Part shown: piece by piece, positions 34,778 through 43,900 of the stretch | Layout of the letters: every line of letters starts with the position of its first letter | Numbering within the stretch: the stretch's first letter is position 1 | Assembly: GCF_019837165.1 (NCBI RefSeq) | Contig: NZ_JAGYHC010000001.1 | Span: 1,364,001 to 1,428,000, forward strand | Source: Virgibacillus sp. NKC19-3 | GTDB lineage: Bacteria; Bacillota; Bacilli; Bacillales; Amphibacillaceae | Reading direction: 5' to 3' | Length of the DNA stretch: 64,000 bases | The notes under the pieces: generated by a model | The model's database searches: none | Seen by the model: only the letters and a program-made list of their open reading frames with translations | What the model was told of the DNA's origin: nothing | Translations under genes and position numbers: made by a program

Positions 34778-36007
34778 GTGAAAAAAATAGTGGCTACGGT
34801 TGCTACAGGTGTCATTGTAGCTGGCTCTTGTTTAACAAATGTTTCAGCCGCGGAATATCAGGTTCAAAAAGGTGATAGCTTATGGAGCATAGCAAATGAA
34901 CATAACACAACTGTTGACAATTTATTTGATGTAAATGATTTACAGTCATCGCTTATTCACCCAAATCAAACACTAGTCATTGACGAACAATACAAAGTAG
35001 AAAAAGGCGACACATTATCCGGTATCGGAAGTAAATTTGGTGTAGCGGTAACTGATTTGAAAGAATGGAATAACCTTGAATCAGATTTTCTCTTTATTGG
35101 TCAAATGTTAAATATTAAAGAAACAAATAGTGAACAGAACGATGCCCCTGTTACTCCAGTTCCTGATAACAAGTCAGCTGATGAAAGTGATCAGCCAAGT
35201 GAAGATGTAGAAGCTGAGGCAGCAGCAAAAGCACAGGAAGAGGCAGAAGCTGAAGAAGCAGCAAAGGCAGAGGAAGAAGCAAGAGCTGAAGCTGAAGCAC
35301 AAGAAGCTGAAGAGGCAGCAAAAGCCGAGGAAGCAGCAAAAGCACAAGAAGCAGCAGAAGCTGAAGAGGCAGCAAAAGCCGAGGAAGAAGCTAAAGCACA
35401 AGAAGTAGCAGAAGCTGAAGAGGCAGCAAAAGCTGAGGAAGCAGCAAAAGCACAAGAAGCACAAGAAGCTGAAGAGGCAGCAAAAGCTGAGGAAGAAGCT
35501 AAAGCACAAGAAGCAGCAGAAGCCGAAGAGGCAGCAAAAGCTGAGGAAGAAGCTAAAGCACAAGAAGTAGCAGAAGCTGAAGAGGCAGCAAAAGCTGAGG
35601 AAGCAGCAAAAGCACAAGAAGCAGCAGAAGCTGAAGAGGCAGCAGAGGCCGAAGAGGTAGCTAACGAAACAACACAGTCTAATACGGAAGATAATACACA
35701 GAGTGAGGCTGCAAATGGTGAAACATTCTCTGTAGCTTCTACGGCATATACAGCTAGTTGTGAAGGATGCTCTGGTGTTACATCGACAGGTATTGATTTA
35801 AAAGCAAATCCAAATGAAAAGGTAATTGCTGTTGATCCAAGCGTTATTCCACTAGGTAGTGAAGTGTACGTTGAAGGCTATGGTCATGCAGTAGCTGGAG
35901 ATATCGGCGGTGCAATTAACGGTAATAAAATTGACGTTCATGTTCCAACTCATGAAGAAGCTATTAACTGGGGCACACGTACCGTTAATGTAACTGTAGT
36001 AGATTAA
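34778..36007 (+). CDS. Secreted LysM-3D domain protein with long Ala/Glu repeat (YocH-like)
   Basis: A 409-residue secreted wall protein. It has a signal peptide (1-24, cleaved near VSAAE), two LysM domains (about 25-69 and 72-116; YQVQKGDSLWSIA and YKVEKGDTLSGIG) and an Ala/Glu/Lys helical repeat (about 145-300). The C-terminal 3D domain (about 318-409) contains STAYTASCEGCSG, VIAVDPSVIPLGS and GDIGGAINGNKIDVH, with the Asp residues of the lytic transglycosylase-like double-psi barrel. YocH-type proteins act on peptidoglycan. The long rigid helix between binding and catalytic domains is unusual. A GTG start follows AAGGGGGA. Confidence 0.9.
   Translation: MKKIVATVATGVIVAGSCLTNVSAAEYQVQKGDSLWSIANEHNTTVDNLFDVNDLQSSLIHPNQTLVIDEQYKVEKGDTLSGIGSKFGVAVTDLKEWNNLESDFLFIGQMLNIKETNSEQNDAPVTPVPDNKSADESDQPSEDVEAEAAAKAQEEAEAEEAAKAEEEARAEAEAQEAEEAAKAEEAAKAQEAAEAEEAAKAEEEAKAQEVAEAEEAAKAEEAAKAQEAQEAEEAAKAEEEAKAQEAAEAEEAAKAEEEAKAQEVAEAEEAAKAEEAAKAQEAAEAEEAAEAEEVANETTQSNTEDNTQSEAANGETFSVASTAYTASCEGCSGVTSTGIDLKANPNEKVIAVDPSVIPLGSEVYVEGYGHAVAGDIGGAINGNKIDVHVPTHEEAINWGTRTVNVTVVD
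35215..35655 (+). repeat. Tandem 54-bp repeats encoding an Ala/Glu helix
   Basis: About eight imperfect units of 18 codons (type AKAQEAAEAEEAAKAEEE) run head to tail. Alternating AQEA and AQEV variants suggest expansion by duplication of two-unit blocks. The array is likely to vary in copy number. Confidence 0.88.
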
Positions 36008-36027
36008 TAGTTAAATAAAGTTAAAAT

Positions 36028-36069
36028 AAAAAGGAAAACATCTTTAATAATAAGGTGTTTTCCTTTTTT
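36028..36069 (+). terminator. Terminator after the LysM-3D gene
   Basis: AAAAAGGAAAACA pairs with TGTTTTCCTTTTTT around a loop of about 14 bases. Confidence 0.85.
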
Positions 36070-36399
36070 CTTTGAATCAATGGTTTTAAAAATGAATATA
36101 AAACTTACAAGCACATTCTTCCATTTAATAGTCAAAACTATGTTAGTATTAAATAAATAACGGGAGTACGTATAGATGTGATTTCTAGCGATACAGATCT
36201 CCCCTTGAAATTACCACATACAAAAGAAATCGTTTATCGTTTTCCGACAGAAGACTCCCTCTTCAATCGTGTGAAGGGCAAAGCTCAACGATAAGGGGGG
36301 AGATGAATGAAGGTTAGGCGATAGCCTAAAGGTTTTTTGCCGCTCCCTTAATATCTTAATGATATCATCCGTCTTAGATAAGGGAAAAGCTGACTTAGA

Positions 36400-36626
36400 A
36401 TGAAATTAGATAGCAATAACCATTCCGTATTCTTCATGTATTACCATCTTGTTCTAGTTGAGAAATATCGTAGAAAAGTCTTGGTGACAAGGCATCTGAC
36501 TATGCTAAGGATATTTGGTCAAGAAGTTTTTGCTGACGAACTACTGGTGTTTCTCCCATCCATGTAGTCATGAAATATATTGAAAATCAAGGAATGAAGG
36601 GAGGCGGAAGCAATGCGAGTCCATAA
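36400..36626 (+). pseudogene. tnpA: IS200-type transposase TnpA, internally deleted
   Basis: The N-terminus MKLDSNNHSVFFMYYHLVLV and YRRKVL is that of the Y1 transposase TnpA. A different frame then gives the C-terminal part DIWSRSFC, a stop codon, then RTTGVSPIHVVMKYIENQG. The middle of the protein, including the HUH motif and the catalytic Tyr helix, is missing. Only about 75 codons remain from a protein of about 130-150. The remnant runs into the start of tnpB. Confidence 0.8.
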
Positions 36627-37746
36627 AGGATATAAGTTTCGTATCTATCCAAATAAAGAACAAGAAATCCTAATCTCTAAAACAATCGGTTGTTCTCGCT
36701 TTGTATTCAATCATTTTCTAGCACAATGGAACGATGTTTACAAAGAAACAGGTAAAGGATTGACTTATCATTCGTGTTCAGCGAAACTTACACAGCTAAA
36801 AAAGGAATTGTTTTGGTTAAAAGAAGTGGACAGCATTGCTATTCAGTCATCACTTAAAAGCCTTGCTGATTCCTATAGTCGTTTTTTCAAGAAACAAAAT
36901 AAGGTACCACGATTTAAGTCTAAAAAGCATAAAGTACAATCCTATACAACCAAGCATACGAATGGGAATATTGCCATTGTAGGTAATAGAATCAAGTTGC
37001 CAAAACTTGGTCTTGTACGTTTTGCCAAAAGTCGTGACGTGCAAGGGCGTATTTTTAATGCAACGATTAGACGGAATCCCAGTGGCAACTATTTCGTATC
37101 TATTCTTGCAGAAGTAGAAGTACAACCATTGGAGAAAACGGAATCATCTATTGGCATAGACTTAGGTATTACTGATTTTGCCATTCTTTCAGATGGCCGC
37201 AAGTTTGACAATCATAATTTTACCTCAAACATGGAAATGAAACTAAAACGGGAACAGCGAAAACTGTCAAGACGTGCGTTACATGCTAAAAAGAATGGTA
37301 TGAACCTTCTTGATGCAAAAAACTATCAGAAACAAAAGATAAAAGTTGCTAGATTGCACGAAAGATTGATGAACCAACGTGAAGACTTCCTTCACAAGTT
37401 AAGTACAGAAATAATCAAAAACCACGATATTATCTGTATCGAAGATTTGAATATCAAAGGAATGTTACGTAATCATAAGTTAGCAAAATCCATCTCTGAT
37501 GTGTCATGGTCTGCTTTTGTAACTAAATTAGAATACAAAGCGAAGTGGTACGGTAAAACAATTGTGAAAATAAGTAGATGGTTTCCATCTAGTCAAGTAT
37601 GTTCCGGTTGTGGACATCAAGACGGGAAAAAATCGCTTGAAATAAGGGATTGGACTTGCCCTGTTTGCCATGAACATCATGACAGAGATGTAAATGCTAG
37701 TAAAAACATATTGGTCGAAGGCTTACGAACATTAGCTTTGACTTAA
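36613..37746 (+). CDS. tnpB: TnpB, RNA-guided RuvC-type endonuclease of IS605
   Basis: A 377-residue TnpB with an intact catalytic core. RuvC residues are Asp in GIDLGITDF (about 179), Glu in CIEDLNIKGM (about 279) and Asp in HDRDVNASKN (about 360). The zinc ribbon is CSGCGHQ...CPVCHEHH (about 333-352). The N-terminal wedge/helical region starts KGYKFRIYPNKEQE. TnpB proteins cut DNA next to a short target motif, guided by an RNA from the element right end, and preserve the insertion. All catalytic residues are present, so activity is plausible despite the dead tnpA. GGAGG precedes the ATG. Confidence 0.95.
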   Translation: MRVHKGYKFRIYPNKEQEILISKTIGCSRFVFNHFLAQWNDVYKETGKGLTYHSCSAKLTQLKKELFWLKEVDSIAIQSSLKSLADSYSRFFKKQNKVPRFKSKKHKVQSYTTKHTNGNIAIVGNRIKLPKLGLVRFAKSRDVQGRIFNATIRRNPSGNYFVSILAEVEVQPLEKTESSIGIDLGITDFAILSDGRKFDNHNFTSNMEMKLKREQRKLSRRALHAKKNGMNLLDAKNYQKQKIKVARLHERLMNQREDFLHKLSTEIIKNHDIICIEDLNIKGMLRNHKLAKSISDVSWSAFVTKLEYKAKWYGKTIVKISRWFPSSQVCSGCGHQDGKKSLEIRDWTCPVCHEHHDRDVNASKNILVEGLRTLALT

Positions 37747-37749
37747 ATA

Positions 37750-37897
37750 AAAATATAGAACCGTAGGAATCTACGGGGGTAGCTTGGTCCATAAGAGACA
37801 CCGCTGTTGACAAAGAAATACGTTAACAAGTATGCTCTGTTCCCAAGAATCTCCCACTTCAATCTACCGCAAGGTCGATAAGTGGGGGTAGTTCAAG
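37750..37897 (+). ncRNA. Candidate omega (right-end) guide RNA scaffold of TnpB
   Basis: Downstream of tnpB lie two hairpins: CCGTAG-GAAT-CTACGG (37761-37776) and the right-end stem CTCCCACTT with AAGTGGGGG (37851-37889). In characterised IS605 systems the tnpB 3' end plus right end forms the guide RNA, and the bases just outside the element act as guide. Here the guide would begin near 37898 (GAGAGAAATTTGGCG). Confidence 0.5.
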
Positions 37898-37949
37898 AGA
37901 GAAATTTGGCGTTAGGAAAACTTAATTTTAAAAGAAGGGAAATTTTATC

Positions 37950-38603
37950 ATGTCTCAAAATTTATATCAAAAAAGTCATATGGCTCATTTAAATCAATTA
38001 AAAGATCTTGCTCCTGAACAGATGCAAGCTTTCGGCGCCTTTAATGAAGCCGTTTTAAAAGAGGGAGCACTAACGAAAAAAGAGAAAGAAATCATTGCTG
38101 TAGCAGTAGCTCATGTTACTCAATGTCCGTACTGCATTGATTCGCATACACAGAACGCAAAAGCAGCGGGAGCTACACTTGAAGAACTGACGGAAGCTGT
38201 ATTTGTGGTGGCAGCTCTGGAGGCAGGTGGTGCAGTAACCCATAGTACTCATATTCCAAATGCAAAAAATGAGGAAGCACAAGACGCACTATATACGCGC
38301 TCCAATCTAGAAAGACTTGGCAATTTAGGTAAGTATGCTCCTGAAGGTTTTAAGGGATATTCTGGTTTTAATACAGCAGCAATGAAAGCTGGAACATTAA
38401 GCGAGAAATTCAAAGAAATAATTGGAGTAGCGGTAGCTCATGGAACCCAGTGCCCATATTGCATCGATGTTCATACAAAAAATGCGGATCAAGCTGGAGC
38501 AACCGATGAAGAATTAGCCGAAGCGGTACTTGTGACGTCTGCTCTACTTGCAGGCGGGGCTTACGCACATATGGCTAATATGATTGAGAGTTACGGAGAA
38601 TAA
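37950..38603 (+). CDS. Tandem-duplicated carboxymuconolactone decarboxylase / AhpD-like protein
   Basis: A 217-residue protein made of two homologous CMD domains. Each has a conserved KEIIxVAVAHxTQCPYCIDxHT motif, once near residue 45-68 and once near 150-173, followed by the AGAT-EEL-EAV helix. The CxxC plus His arrangement is that of AhpD-type peroxidase-coupled disulfide reductases. Most relatives have one domain and work as oligomers, so this is a head-to-tail fusion. It probably reduces peroxides or transfers electrons to a peroxiredoxin. Its partner is not in the neighbourhood. Confidence 0.88.
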   Translation: MSQNLYQKSHMAHLNQLKDLAPEQMQAFGAFNEAVLKEGALTKKEKEIIAVAVAHVTQCPYCIDSHTQNAKAAGATLEELTEAVFVVAALEAGGAVTHSTHIPNAKNEEAQDALYTRSNLERLGNLGKYAPEGFKGYSGFNTAAMKAGTLSEKFKEIIGVAVAHGTQCPYCIDVHTKNADQAGATDEELAEAVLVTSALLAGGAYAHMANMIESYGE

Positions 38604-38689
38604 GTAAGAAAGAATACGTGGGCGGATTCTTCTGCTTGTTGTGAAGCAGAAGAACTGTCTTCGTACTTCTTTGGAGAGGAGATACGCTA

Positions 38690-39475
38690 TTGATCAAAGC
38701 TATTCTATTTGATCTGGATGATACATTACTTTGGGATGAGAAAAGCATCAAAGAGGCTTTCAAAGCAACTTGTCAGCTTGCTGCGGAAAGGTATGCGATT
38801 GATCCGGCTTTATTGGAAGCAAATGTACGGAAAAATGCCGAGACGTTATATGCCTCTTATGATACATATGATTTTACTACGATGATTGGCATTAGTGCTT
38901 TCGAAGGGCTATGGGGGAATTTTGCGGATGAAGGGGAATCTTTTCGTAAAATGAGGGAGATTGCTCCTGCCTACCGAGAGGAAGCATGGACGCGAGGACT
39001 GAAAGATTCCGGCATTGATAATCCAGCGTTTGCCTATGAACTGGCTTCGACGTTTCCTGTGATTCGCAAGGAAAAGCCCTTTGTGTATAACGATACATTT
39101 CGTGTGTTGGATCAGTTAACAAGGAACTATCAATTACTGTTGCTCACCAATGGTTCCCCTGACTTGCAGCAGACAAAACTGAATATTACACCGGAACTTG
39201 CGCCGTATTTTGACCATATTGTTATCTCAGGGGATTTCGGGAAGGGGAAGCCAGCCCCGACTATTTTTGAGCATGCACTGGAGCTTCTTTCTATTCAAAA
39301 GGATGAGGCACTAATGGTTGGGGATAACTTGATGACAGATATTCTTGGGGCGTCACGTGCAGGAATAGATTCTGTTTGGGTCAATCGTAAACAAAAAGTT
39401 GCAAATGAAGTTATCCCGACTTATGAAATCACCGAATTGGAAGAGTTAGTGCCACTGGTAAAAAATAGGTGCTAA
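38690..39475 (+). CDS. HAD-family phosphatase, YsaA-like
   Basis: A 261-residue HAD hydrolase. Motif I is FDLDDTLL (nucleophile Asp 9), motif II is LLTNGS (about 145), motif III Lys is in GKGKPAP and motif IV is VGDNLMTD (about 217). A helical cap lies between motifs I and II. The gene is convergent with serA and shares its terminator. A phosphoserine phosphatase role is possible for this group but not proven by sequence. The start is TTG after GGAGAGGAG. Confidence 0.88.
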   Translation: MIKAILFDLDDTLLWDEKSIKEAFKATCQLAAERYAIDPALLEANVRKNAETLYASYDTYDFTTMIGISAFEGLWGNFADEGESFRKMREIAPAYREEAWTRGLKDSGIDNPAFAYELASTFPVIRKEKPFVYNDTFRVLDQLTRNYQLLLLTNGSPDLQQTKLNITPELAPYFDHIVISGDFGKGKPAPTIFEHALELLSIQKDEALMVGDNLMTDILGASRAGIDSVWVNRKQKVANEVIPTYEITELEELVPLVKNRC

Positions 39476-39478
39476 ACA

Positions 39479-39512
39479 AGAAGCGCACAGTGTAAATCTA
39501 CTGTGTGCTTCT
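39479..39512. terminator. Bidirectional terminator
   Basis: AGAAGCGCACAGT pairs with ACTGTGTGCTTCT (one G-T pair) between convergent HAD and serA genes. Confidence 0.8.
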
Positions 39513-39514
39513 GC

Positions 39515-41101
39515 TTATAAATCTATCGCTGTCACTTCATAAATCTCATCGAGTTCTTTTAATGCTTCTAGTTCTTTTTCTTCCATATGCTTGTCAACGG
39601 TCAGCACCATGATGGCATTTCCACCGATATTGGATCTGTCCACCTGCATCGTAGCGATATTGATCTCATGTTGCGCCAATAGGGATCCCATTCTGCCGAT
39701 AACCCCTGGTTGGTCCAGGTGATGAATGACGACAATGTGTCCTACGGGTGTTACGTCAACACTGTAATCATCTACTTTCACAATGCGTGGTCCTAAGCCA
39801 TTTAATAGGGTTCCGGAAACTTTTCTATTCCCGGATTTGGTTTTCATTTCTACAGTGAGAAGATTAGTGAAACCTTTTGTGGCAGAAGTTTTACTTTCAT
39901 GTACGGTTATCCCTTTTCTTTCTGCAAAATAAAGGGCATTTACATCGTTTACATGGTCACCAAGATAGCGTTGCAATAACCCTTTTATCGTGTTCCGGCT
40001 TAATGGCGCTACTTCTACTTCAGACAAATCGCCAGAATAATAGATGTTTACTTCTTCAGCTACTTCTTCTGTTAAATCGATGAGAAATGAACCCAGCTTT
40101 TCGGCAAGATTGAAATAGGGTTCAATTTTATTCATAATTTCTCTAGGTACAGAAGGGAGATTAACAGGATTTTTGACCGATCCGCCGGTTAAAAAGGCAA
40201 CAACATCACAACTGACATCGATGGCTACATTTTCCTGTGCCTCAATCGTACTGCCTCCCAGATGTGGGGTAGCAATCACTTCCGGTAAATCTAATAATTT
40301 ATGGTCAAGGAATGGTTCCTTTTCAAAAACATCCATTGCCGCACCGGCTACTTTTCCCGAGAGGATTGCCTCATATAACGCTTCTTCGTCAATGATTCCT
40401 CCACGGGCGCAATTGATGATTTGTACACCGTCTTTCATAATCTGAAAGGCTTCGGTATTAAGCAAATGTTTGGTTTCTTTTAACAGTGGTGTATGTACGG
40501 TAATAAAATCTGCTGCTTTTAAGACATCTTGCAACGTTCCATAGTCAATTCCCATTTTGTCTGCCTTTTCCGCCGTCAAAAATGGATCATATGCGATGAC
40601 ATTCATCCGTTGTCCCTTTGCTCGGCTTGCAACTTCTGCACCAATTCTTCCTAGTCCAACTACGCCAAGTGTTTTATTTTTTAATTCGATGCCCATATAT
40701 TTTTTTCGGTCCCATTGCTGATGTTTAAGTGCATGAAAGGCTTGGGGGATTTTTCTGGATAAAGACATAAGCATAGCCATCGTATGTTCAGCGGCTGAAT
40801 TGGTATTTCCATTCGGTGCATTTACAACGATAATACCATGTTCTGTTGCAGCATCCAGGTCAATATTATCTACCCCGACACCAGCACGACCAATTATTTT
40901 CAAATTGGAAGCATGGCGGATTAATTCACTTGTTACTTGCGTTTGACTGCGTACTAATAAAGCATCAAAATCTTTAATCTTAACGGCTAATTCTTCGGCT
41001 GTTGCGTTTGTGTCAATAACAATATTCATGTTTTTTGTTTCGCGAAGTGGCTGAATGCCTTCTTCGCTTAAAGGATCTGCAATTAATATATGAAAAGTCA
41101 T
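39515..41101 (-). CDS. serA: D-3-phosphoglycerate dehydrogenase
   Basis: This 528-residue enzyme catalyses the first step of serine synthesis, oxidising 3-phosphoglycerate with NAD+. The substrate/NAD domain has GRAGVGVDNIDL, the Rossmann motif GVVGLGRIG (about 145), NCARGGIIDE and the catalytic His in ATPHLGGST (about 280). An ASB domain (about 320-440) and an ACT domain (about 455-528; VVIHHLDQPGVIGRMGSLL) follow, so this is the long form, subject to serine feedback in relatives. The ATG has AAAGGAGG. It is divergent from the T-box-proBA unit. Confidence 0.96.
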   Translation of the reverse strand: MTFHILIADPLSEEGIQPLRETKNMNIVIDTNATAEELAVKIKDFDALLVRSQTQVTSELIRHASNLKIIGRAGVGVDNIDLDAATEHGIIVVNAPNGNTNSAAEHTMAMLMSLSRKIPQAFHALKHQQWDRKKYMGIELKNKTLGVVGLGRIGAEVASRAKGQRMNVIAYDPFLTAEKADKMGIDYGTLQDVLKAADFITVHTPLLKETKHLLNTEAFQIMKDGVQIINCARGGIIDEEALYEAILSGKVAGAAMDVFEKEPFLDHKLLDLPEVIATPHLGGSTIEAQENVAIDVSCDVVAFLTGGSVKNPVNLPSVPREIMNKIEPYFNLAEKLGSFLIDLTEEVAEEVNIYYSGDLSEVEVAPLSRNTIKGLLQRYLGDHVNDVNALYFAERKGITVHESKTSATKGFTNLLTVEMKTKSGNRKVSGTLLNGLGPRIVKVDDYSVDVTPVGHIVVIHHLDQPGVIGRMGSLLAQHEINIATMQVDRSNIGGNAIMVLTVDKHMEEKELEALKELDEIYEVTAIDL

Positions 41102-41189
41102 GATGCCCCCTCCTTTGGTGAAGATTTTTAATCATATAAAATTATCTTTCATCATATCAGATGTAGGTTTAATGTCAATATTTTGCGCC

Positions 41190-41217
41190 TTGACTTTTAG
41201 GGGAAATCTCTTATAAT
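41190..41217 (+). promoter_or_regulatory. SigA promoter of the T-box-proBA unit
   Basis: TTGACT (41190-41195) and TATAAT (41212-41217) are spaced by 16 bases and lie just upstream of the T-box leader. Confidence 0.75.
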
Positions 41218-41244
41218 AGCATTATATACGAATAAACGAACGTT

Positions 41245-41475
41245 CACGAAGGATTAGTATGTGGAAACGGTTGTGAGAAGAGAGCAGAATTTATGAGCTG
41301 AAAGATTCTGCATACAAATAGGCCACAGAACCTGCCTTCCTAGTCCCTGGATGGGCGCGATCTTCAGCGTTATAGAAGTGAAGCGGAATGTGTTTTTAAC
41401 ATTCAATAATGGTGGTACCGCGGAAGCAAAGCTCTTTCGTCCTTTTTTATACGGGATGAATGGGCTTTTTTATAT
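41245..41475 (+). promoter_or_regulatory. T-box riboswitch, proline-specific, upstream of proBA
   Basis: The conserved T-box sequence TGGTGGTACCGCGG is at 41410-41423. Stem I spans about 41247-41345, with AGTA on the 5' side of the specifier loop and GAACCTGCC on the 3' side, giving CCT (Pro) as the probable specifier codon. The terminator (about 41429-41472) pairs GCTCTTTCGTCC with GGGATGAATGGGC and ends in a T-run. Uncharged tRNA-Pro would stabilise the antiterminator and turn on proline synthesis. Confidence 0.92.
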
Positions 41476-41499
41476 TTATATTTCTAGGAGTAATGCCAT

Positions 41500-42597
41500 A
41501 TGAGCAAAAAGCGAATTGTTGTCAAAATTGGTAGTAGTTCATTAACAAATGAACGAGGGGAAATCGATCAGGAACAATTATATGAACATATCCATGCGCT
41601 TGCCACACTTCGTCAGGAAAATCATGATGTTATTTTAGTAACATCGGGTGCGGTTGCGGCGGGATTTTCTGGATTAGGTTATTCCTCCAGGCCTGTTACC
41701 ATCAAGGGGAAGCAAGCGGCAGCGGCTGTAGGGCAGGGGTTATTGATACAAACATATATTGAAAAATTTAAGGAATTTAATCTCTCCTCTGCGCAACTTT
41801 TATTAACAAGGAATGACTTTTCCAATCGAGAACGCTACAAAAATGCTTTTGCCACGATTACAGAATTATTGGATCGCGGGGTTTTACCTATTATTAATGA
41901 AAATGACACGGTTTCGGTGGAAGAGTTAACTTTTGGGGATAATGATATGCTTTCCGCACTTGTCAGCGGCTTTGTTCATGCAGATCAGCTGATTATTTTA
42001 ACAGATATTAATGGACTTTATGATGGAAATCCTAGGAAAGACCCACTTGCCAACAGGATTGATTTTTTGGATGATATTTCGGATGACAAGTTGAATAGAA
42101 CTGAAGATTCCGGTTCCAAAGTTGGAACCGGTGGGATGAAGTCCAAGCTTTTAGCTGCAAAAACGGCTATGACTCTTGGTGTTCCAGTATTTATTGGTTA
42201 CGGAGAAGGCTATCAAAAATTGTTAGATATTTTACAAGGAAATGGGGACGGCACCTATATTGCAAGTCGGCACTCAGCTGTTAACACACGAAAACAATGG
42301 ATCGCGTTGCACTCTGAAACTGCTGGGGCTATTTATGTAGATCAGGGGGCCGAAGAAGCTATTTTGTATAATGGAAAAAGCTTATTGCCTGCAGGTGTTT
42401 TTAATGTAAAAGGTACATTCCATAAAGGGGATGTGGTCAATGTGTACGGCATCAGTGGATTTTTAGGGAAAGGTGAAATTAATTGTTCGTCCGAGAAATT
42501 AAAAAAAACAGTCGAAAAAAACGAAGACAGAAGTGACGTAGTAAAATCTGCTGAAATTATCCATCGCGATGGATGGGTGAAAATGGGGAGTGAATAA
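41500..42597 (+). CDS. proB: Glutamate 5-kinase
   Basis: This 365-residue enzyme makes gamma-glutamyl phosphate, the first step of proline synthesis. The amino-acid kinase domain has VVKIGSSSL (residues 6-15), VTSGAVAAG (about 50), NENDTVS (about 133) and GTGGMKSK (about 209). A C-terminal PUA domain (about 277-353) is present. It is followed after one base by proA. Expression is under the T-box upstream, so this copy is anabolic (charging-controlled) rather than purely osmotic. Confidence 0.97.
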   Translation: MSKKRIVVKIGSSSLTNERGEIDQEQLYEHIHALATLRQENHDVILVTSGAVAAGFSGLGYSSRPVTIKGKQAAAAVGQGLLIQTYIEKFKEFNLSSAQLLLTRNDFSNRERYKNAFATITELLDRGVLPIINENDTVSVEELTFGDNDMLSALVSGFVHADQLIILTDINGLYDGNPRKDPLANRIDFLDDISDDKLNRTEDSGSKVGTGGMKSKLLAAKTAMTLGVPVFIGYGEGYQKLLDILQGNGDGTYIASRHSAVNTRKQWIALHSETAGAIYVDQGAEEAILYNGKSLLPAGVFNVKGTFHKGDVVNVYGISGFLGKGEINCSSEKLKKTVEKNEDRSDVVKSAEIIHRDGWVKMGSE

Positions 42598-42598
42598 C

Positions 42599-43846
42599 AT
42601 GACAGAAGTACAACAAAAAGGAAAGGCAGCAAAAAAGGCCAGTTTTTTATTAACAGGAGTAACGACGGAAGAAAAAAATGCTGCACTACATGTCATTGCA
42701 GATCAGCTTATTACAGATCAAGCGACTATTTTACAGGAAAACGAGAAGGATATCCATACTGGAAAAGCGAAAAGACTGACTGAAGCGGTACTTGACCGGA
42801 TTATGTTGAATGAAACACGAATAAAAGATATGGCTACTGCAATTAAGCAGGTAGCTGCGCTTGAGGATCCGGTCGGGCAGTTACTTGAAACGATTGAAAA
42901 AGACAATGGACTGCAAATTGAAAAACGACGCGTTCCTATCGGTGTTATTGGAATGATCTATGAGGCAAGGCCGAATGTGACGATTGATGCGGCAGCGCTC
43001 ACCTTGAAAACAGGGAATGCCGTCATGTTACGGGGCAGTTCCTCAGCTACATTCTCCAATATAGCTCTTGTACAATCGATCCACCGTGCATTGGAAAAAA
43101 GCGCACTGCCTGTGGATGGGGTTCAATTAATCGAGGATACAAATAGGGAAACGGCCAAAGCATTCTTCCAGTTAAATGATTATTTGGATGTACTGATTCC
43201 AAGGGGTGGGAAAAATTTGATTGATACCGTTGTACGTGAATCAACGGTGCCGGTCATTGAAACAGGCGCTGGTAATTGTCATATTTTCATTGAAGCAACT
43301 GCTCAGAAAGAAATGGCAGAGGAAATTGTGTTAAATGCGAAACTGCAACGACCATCGGTTTGTAATGCGATTGAATCGATTTTGATTCAATCGAAATGGT
43401 TCGAACAATATGGGTTCGAGTTCCTGACTAAACTCTATGAAAGTAACCTGGAGATTTACGGGGACGAAAGCGTTTGTGAGATGTTTCCTCAAGCAAATCC
43501 AGCAACAGAGGCGGATTGGGGACGTGAATATCTTGGACTTACTGTCAGCGTAAAAGTAGTAGAAAATAATGAGGAAGCGATAGCTCATATCAATACATTC
43601 GGGACTAGGCATTCGGAGGCCATTATCACAGAAGACGATCAACAAGCGGTGATTTTCCTACAACAAGTGGACGCAACAGCTGTTTATCATAATGCTTCTA
43701 CCAGATTCACAGATGGATTCGAATTCGGCTATGGTGCAGAAATTGGGATCAGTACTCAGAAACTGCATGCAAGAGGACCTATGGGATTACCTGCATTAAC
43801 GTCGAGCAAATTTTTCATCCGTGGGAACGGACAGATTCGTAATTAA
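42599..43846 (+). CDS. proA: Gamma-glutamyl phosphate reductase
   Basis: This 415-residue aldehyde-dehydrogenase-fold enzyme reduces gamma-glutamyl phosphate to glutamate semialdehyde with NADPH. Landmarks are [17 protein letters not shown] (about 120), VMLRGSSSA, the catalytic Cys in [12 protein letters not shown] and [21 protein letters not shown] near the C-terminus. An in-frame GTG at 42590 overlaps the GGGAG site, so the ATG at 42599 is used. A terminator follows. Confidence 0.97.
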   Translation: MTEVQQKGKAAKKASFLLTGVTTEEKNAALHVIADQLITDQATILQENEKDIHTGKAKRLTEAVLDRIMLNETRIKDMATAIKQVAALEDPVGQLLETIEKDNGLQIEKRRVPIGVIGMIYEARPNVTIDAAALTLKTGNAVMLRGSSSATFSNIALVQSIHRALEKSALPVDGVQLIEDTNRETAKAFFQLNDYLDVLIPRGGKNLIDTVVRESTVPVIETGAGNCHIFIEATAQKEMAEEIVLNAKLQRPSVCNAIESILIQSKWFEQYGFEFLTKLYESNLEIYGDESVCEMFPQANPATEADWGREYLGLTVSVKVVENNEEAIAHINTFGTRHSEAIITEDDQQAVIFLQQVDATAVYHNASTRFTDGFEFGYGAEIGISTQKLHARGPMGLPALTSSKFFIRGNGQIRN

Positions 43847-43859
43847 ATAGGAAGGGTTC

Positions 43860-43891
43860 GGAGCGAACAGTCAGTGGGCTGTTCGCTTTAT
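43860..43891 (+). terminator. Terminator after proA
   Basis: AGCGAACAG pairs with CTGTTCGCT followed by TT. It also lies at the end of the convergent gene. Confidence 0.65.
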
Positions 43892-43900
43892 CATGAATCG

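Larger units (their letters stand above)
36190..37897 (+). mobile_element. IS200/IS605-family element with defective tnpA and intact tnpB
   Basis: The element has subterminal hairpins instead of terminal inverted repeats. On the left are paired GATCTCCCC and GGGGGGAGAT (about 36199-36306) and the short hairpin TTAGGCGATAGCCTAA (about 36312-36330). On the right is CTCCCACTT...AAGTGGGGG (37851-37889) ending near GTTCAA. Both ends share a TCCC-CTTCAATC-like motif. Inside are a tnpA remnant and a complete tnpB. The exact left boundary and target tetramer are uncertain. The element cannot move by itself without a TnpA in trans. Confidence 0.8.

Noticed and set aside
35174-35617. Minus-strand open frame rich in Cys, Phe and Leu
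   Set aside because: It is the antisense of the Ala/Glu repeat of the LysM-3D gene.
35215-35655. Possible CRISPR array from regular repeats
   Set aside because: The repeats are contiguous, in frame and without spacers; they encode protein. The same applies to 24064-24207.
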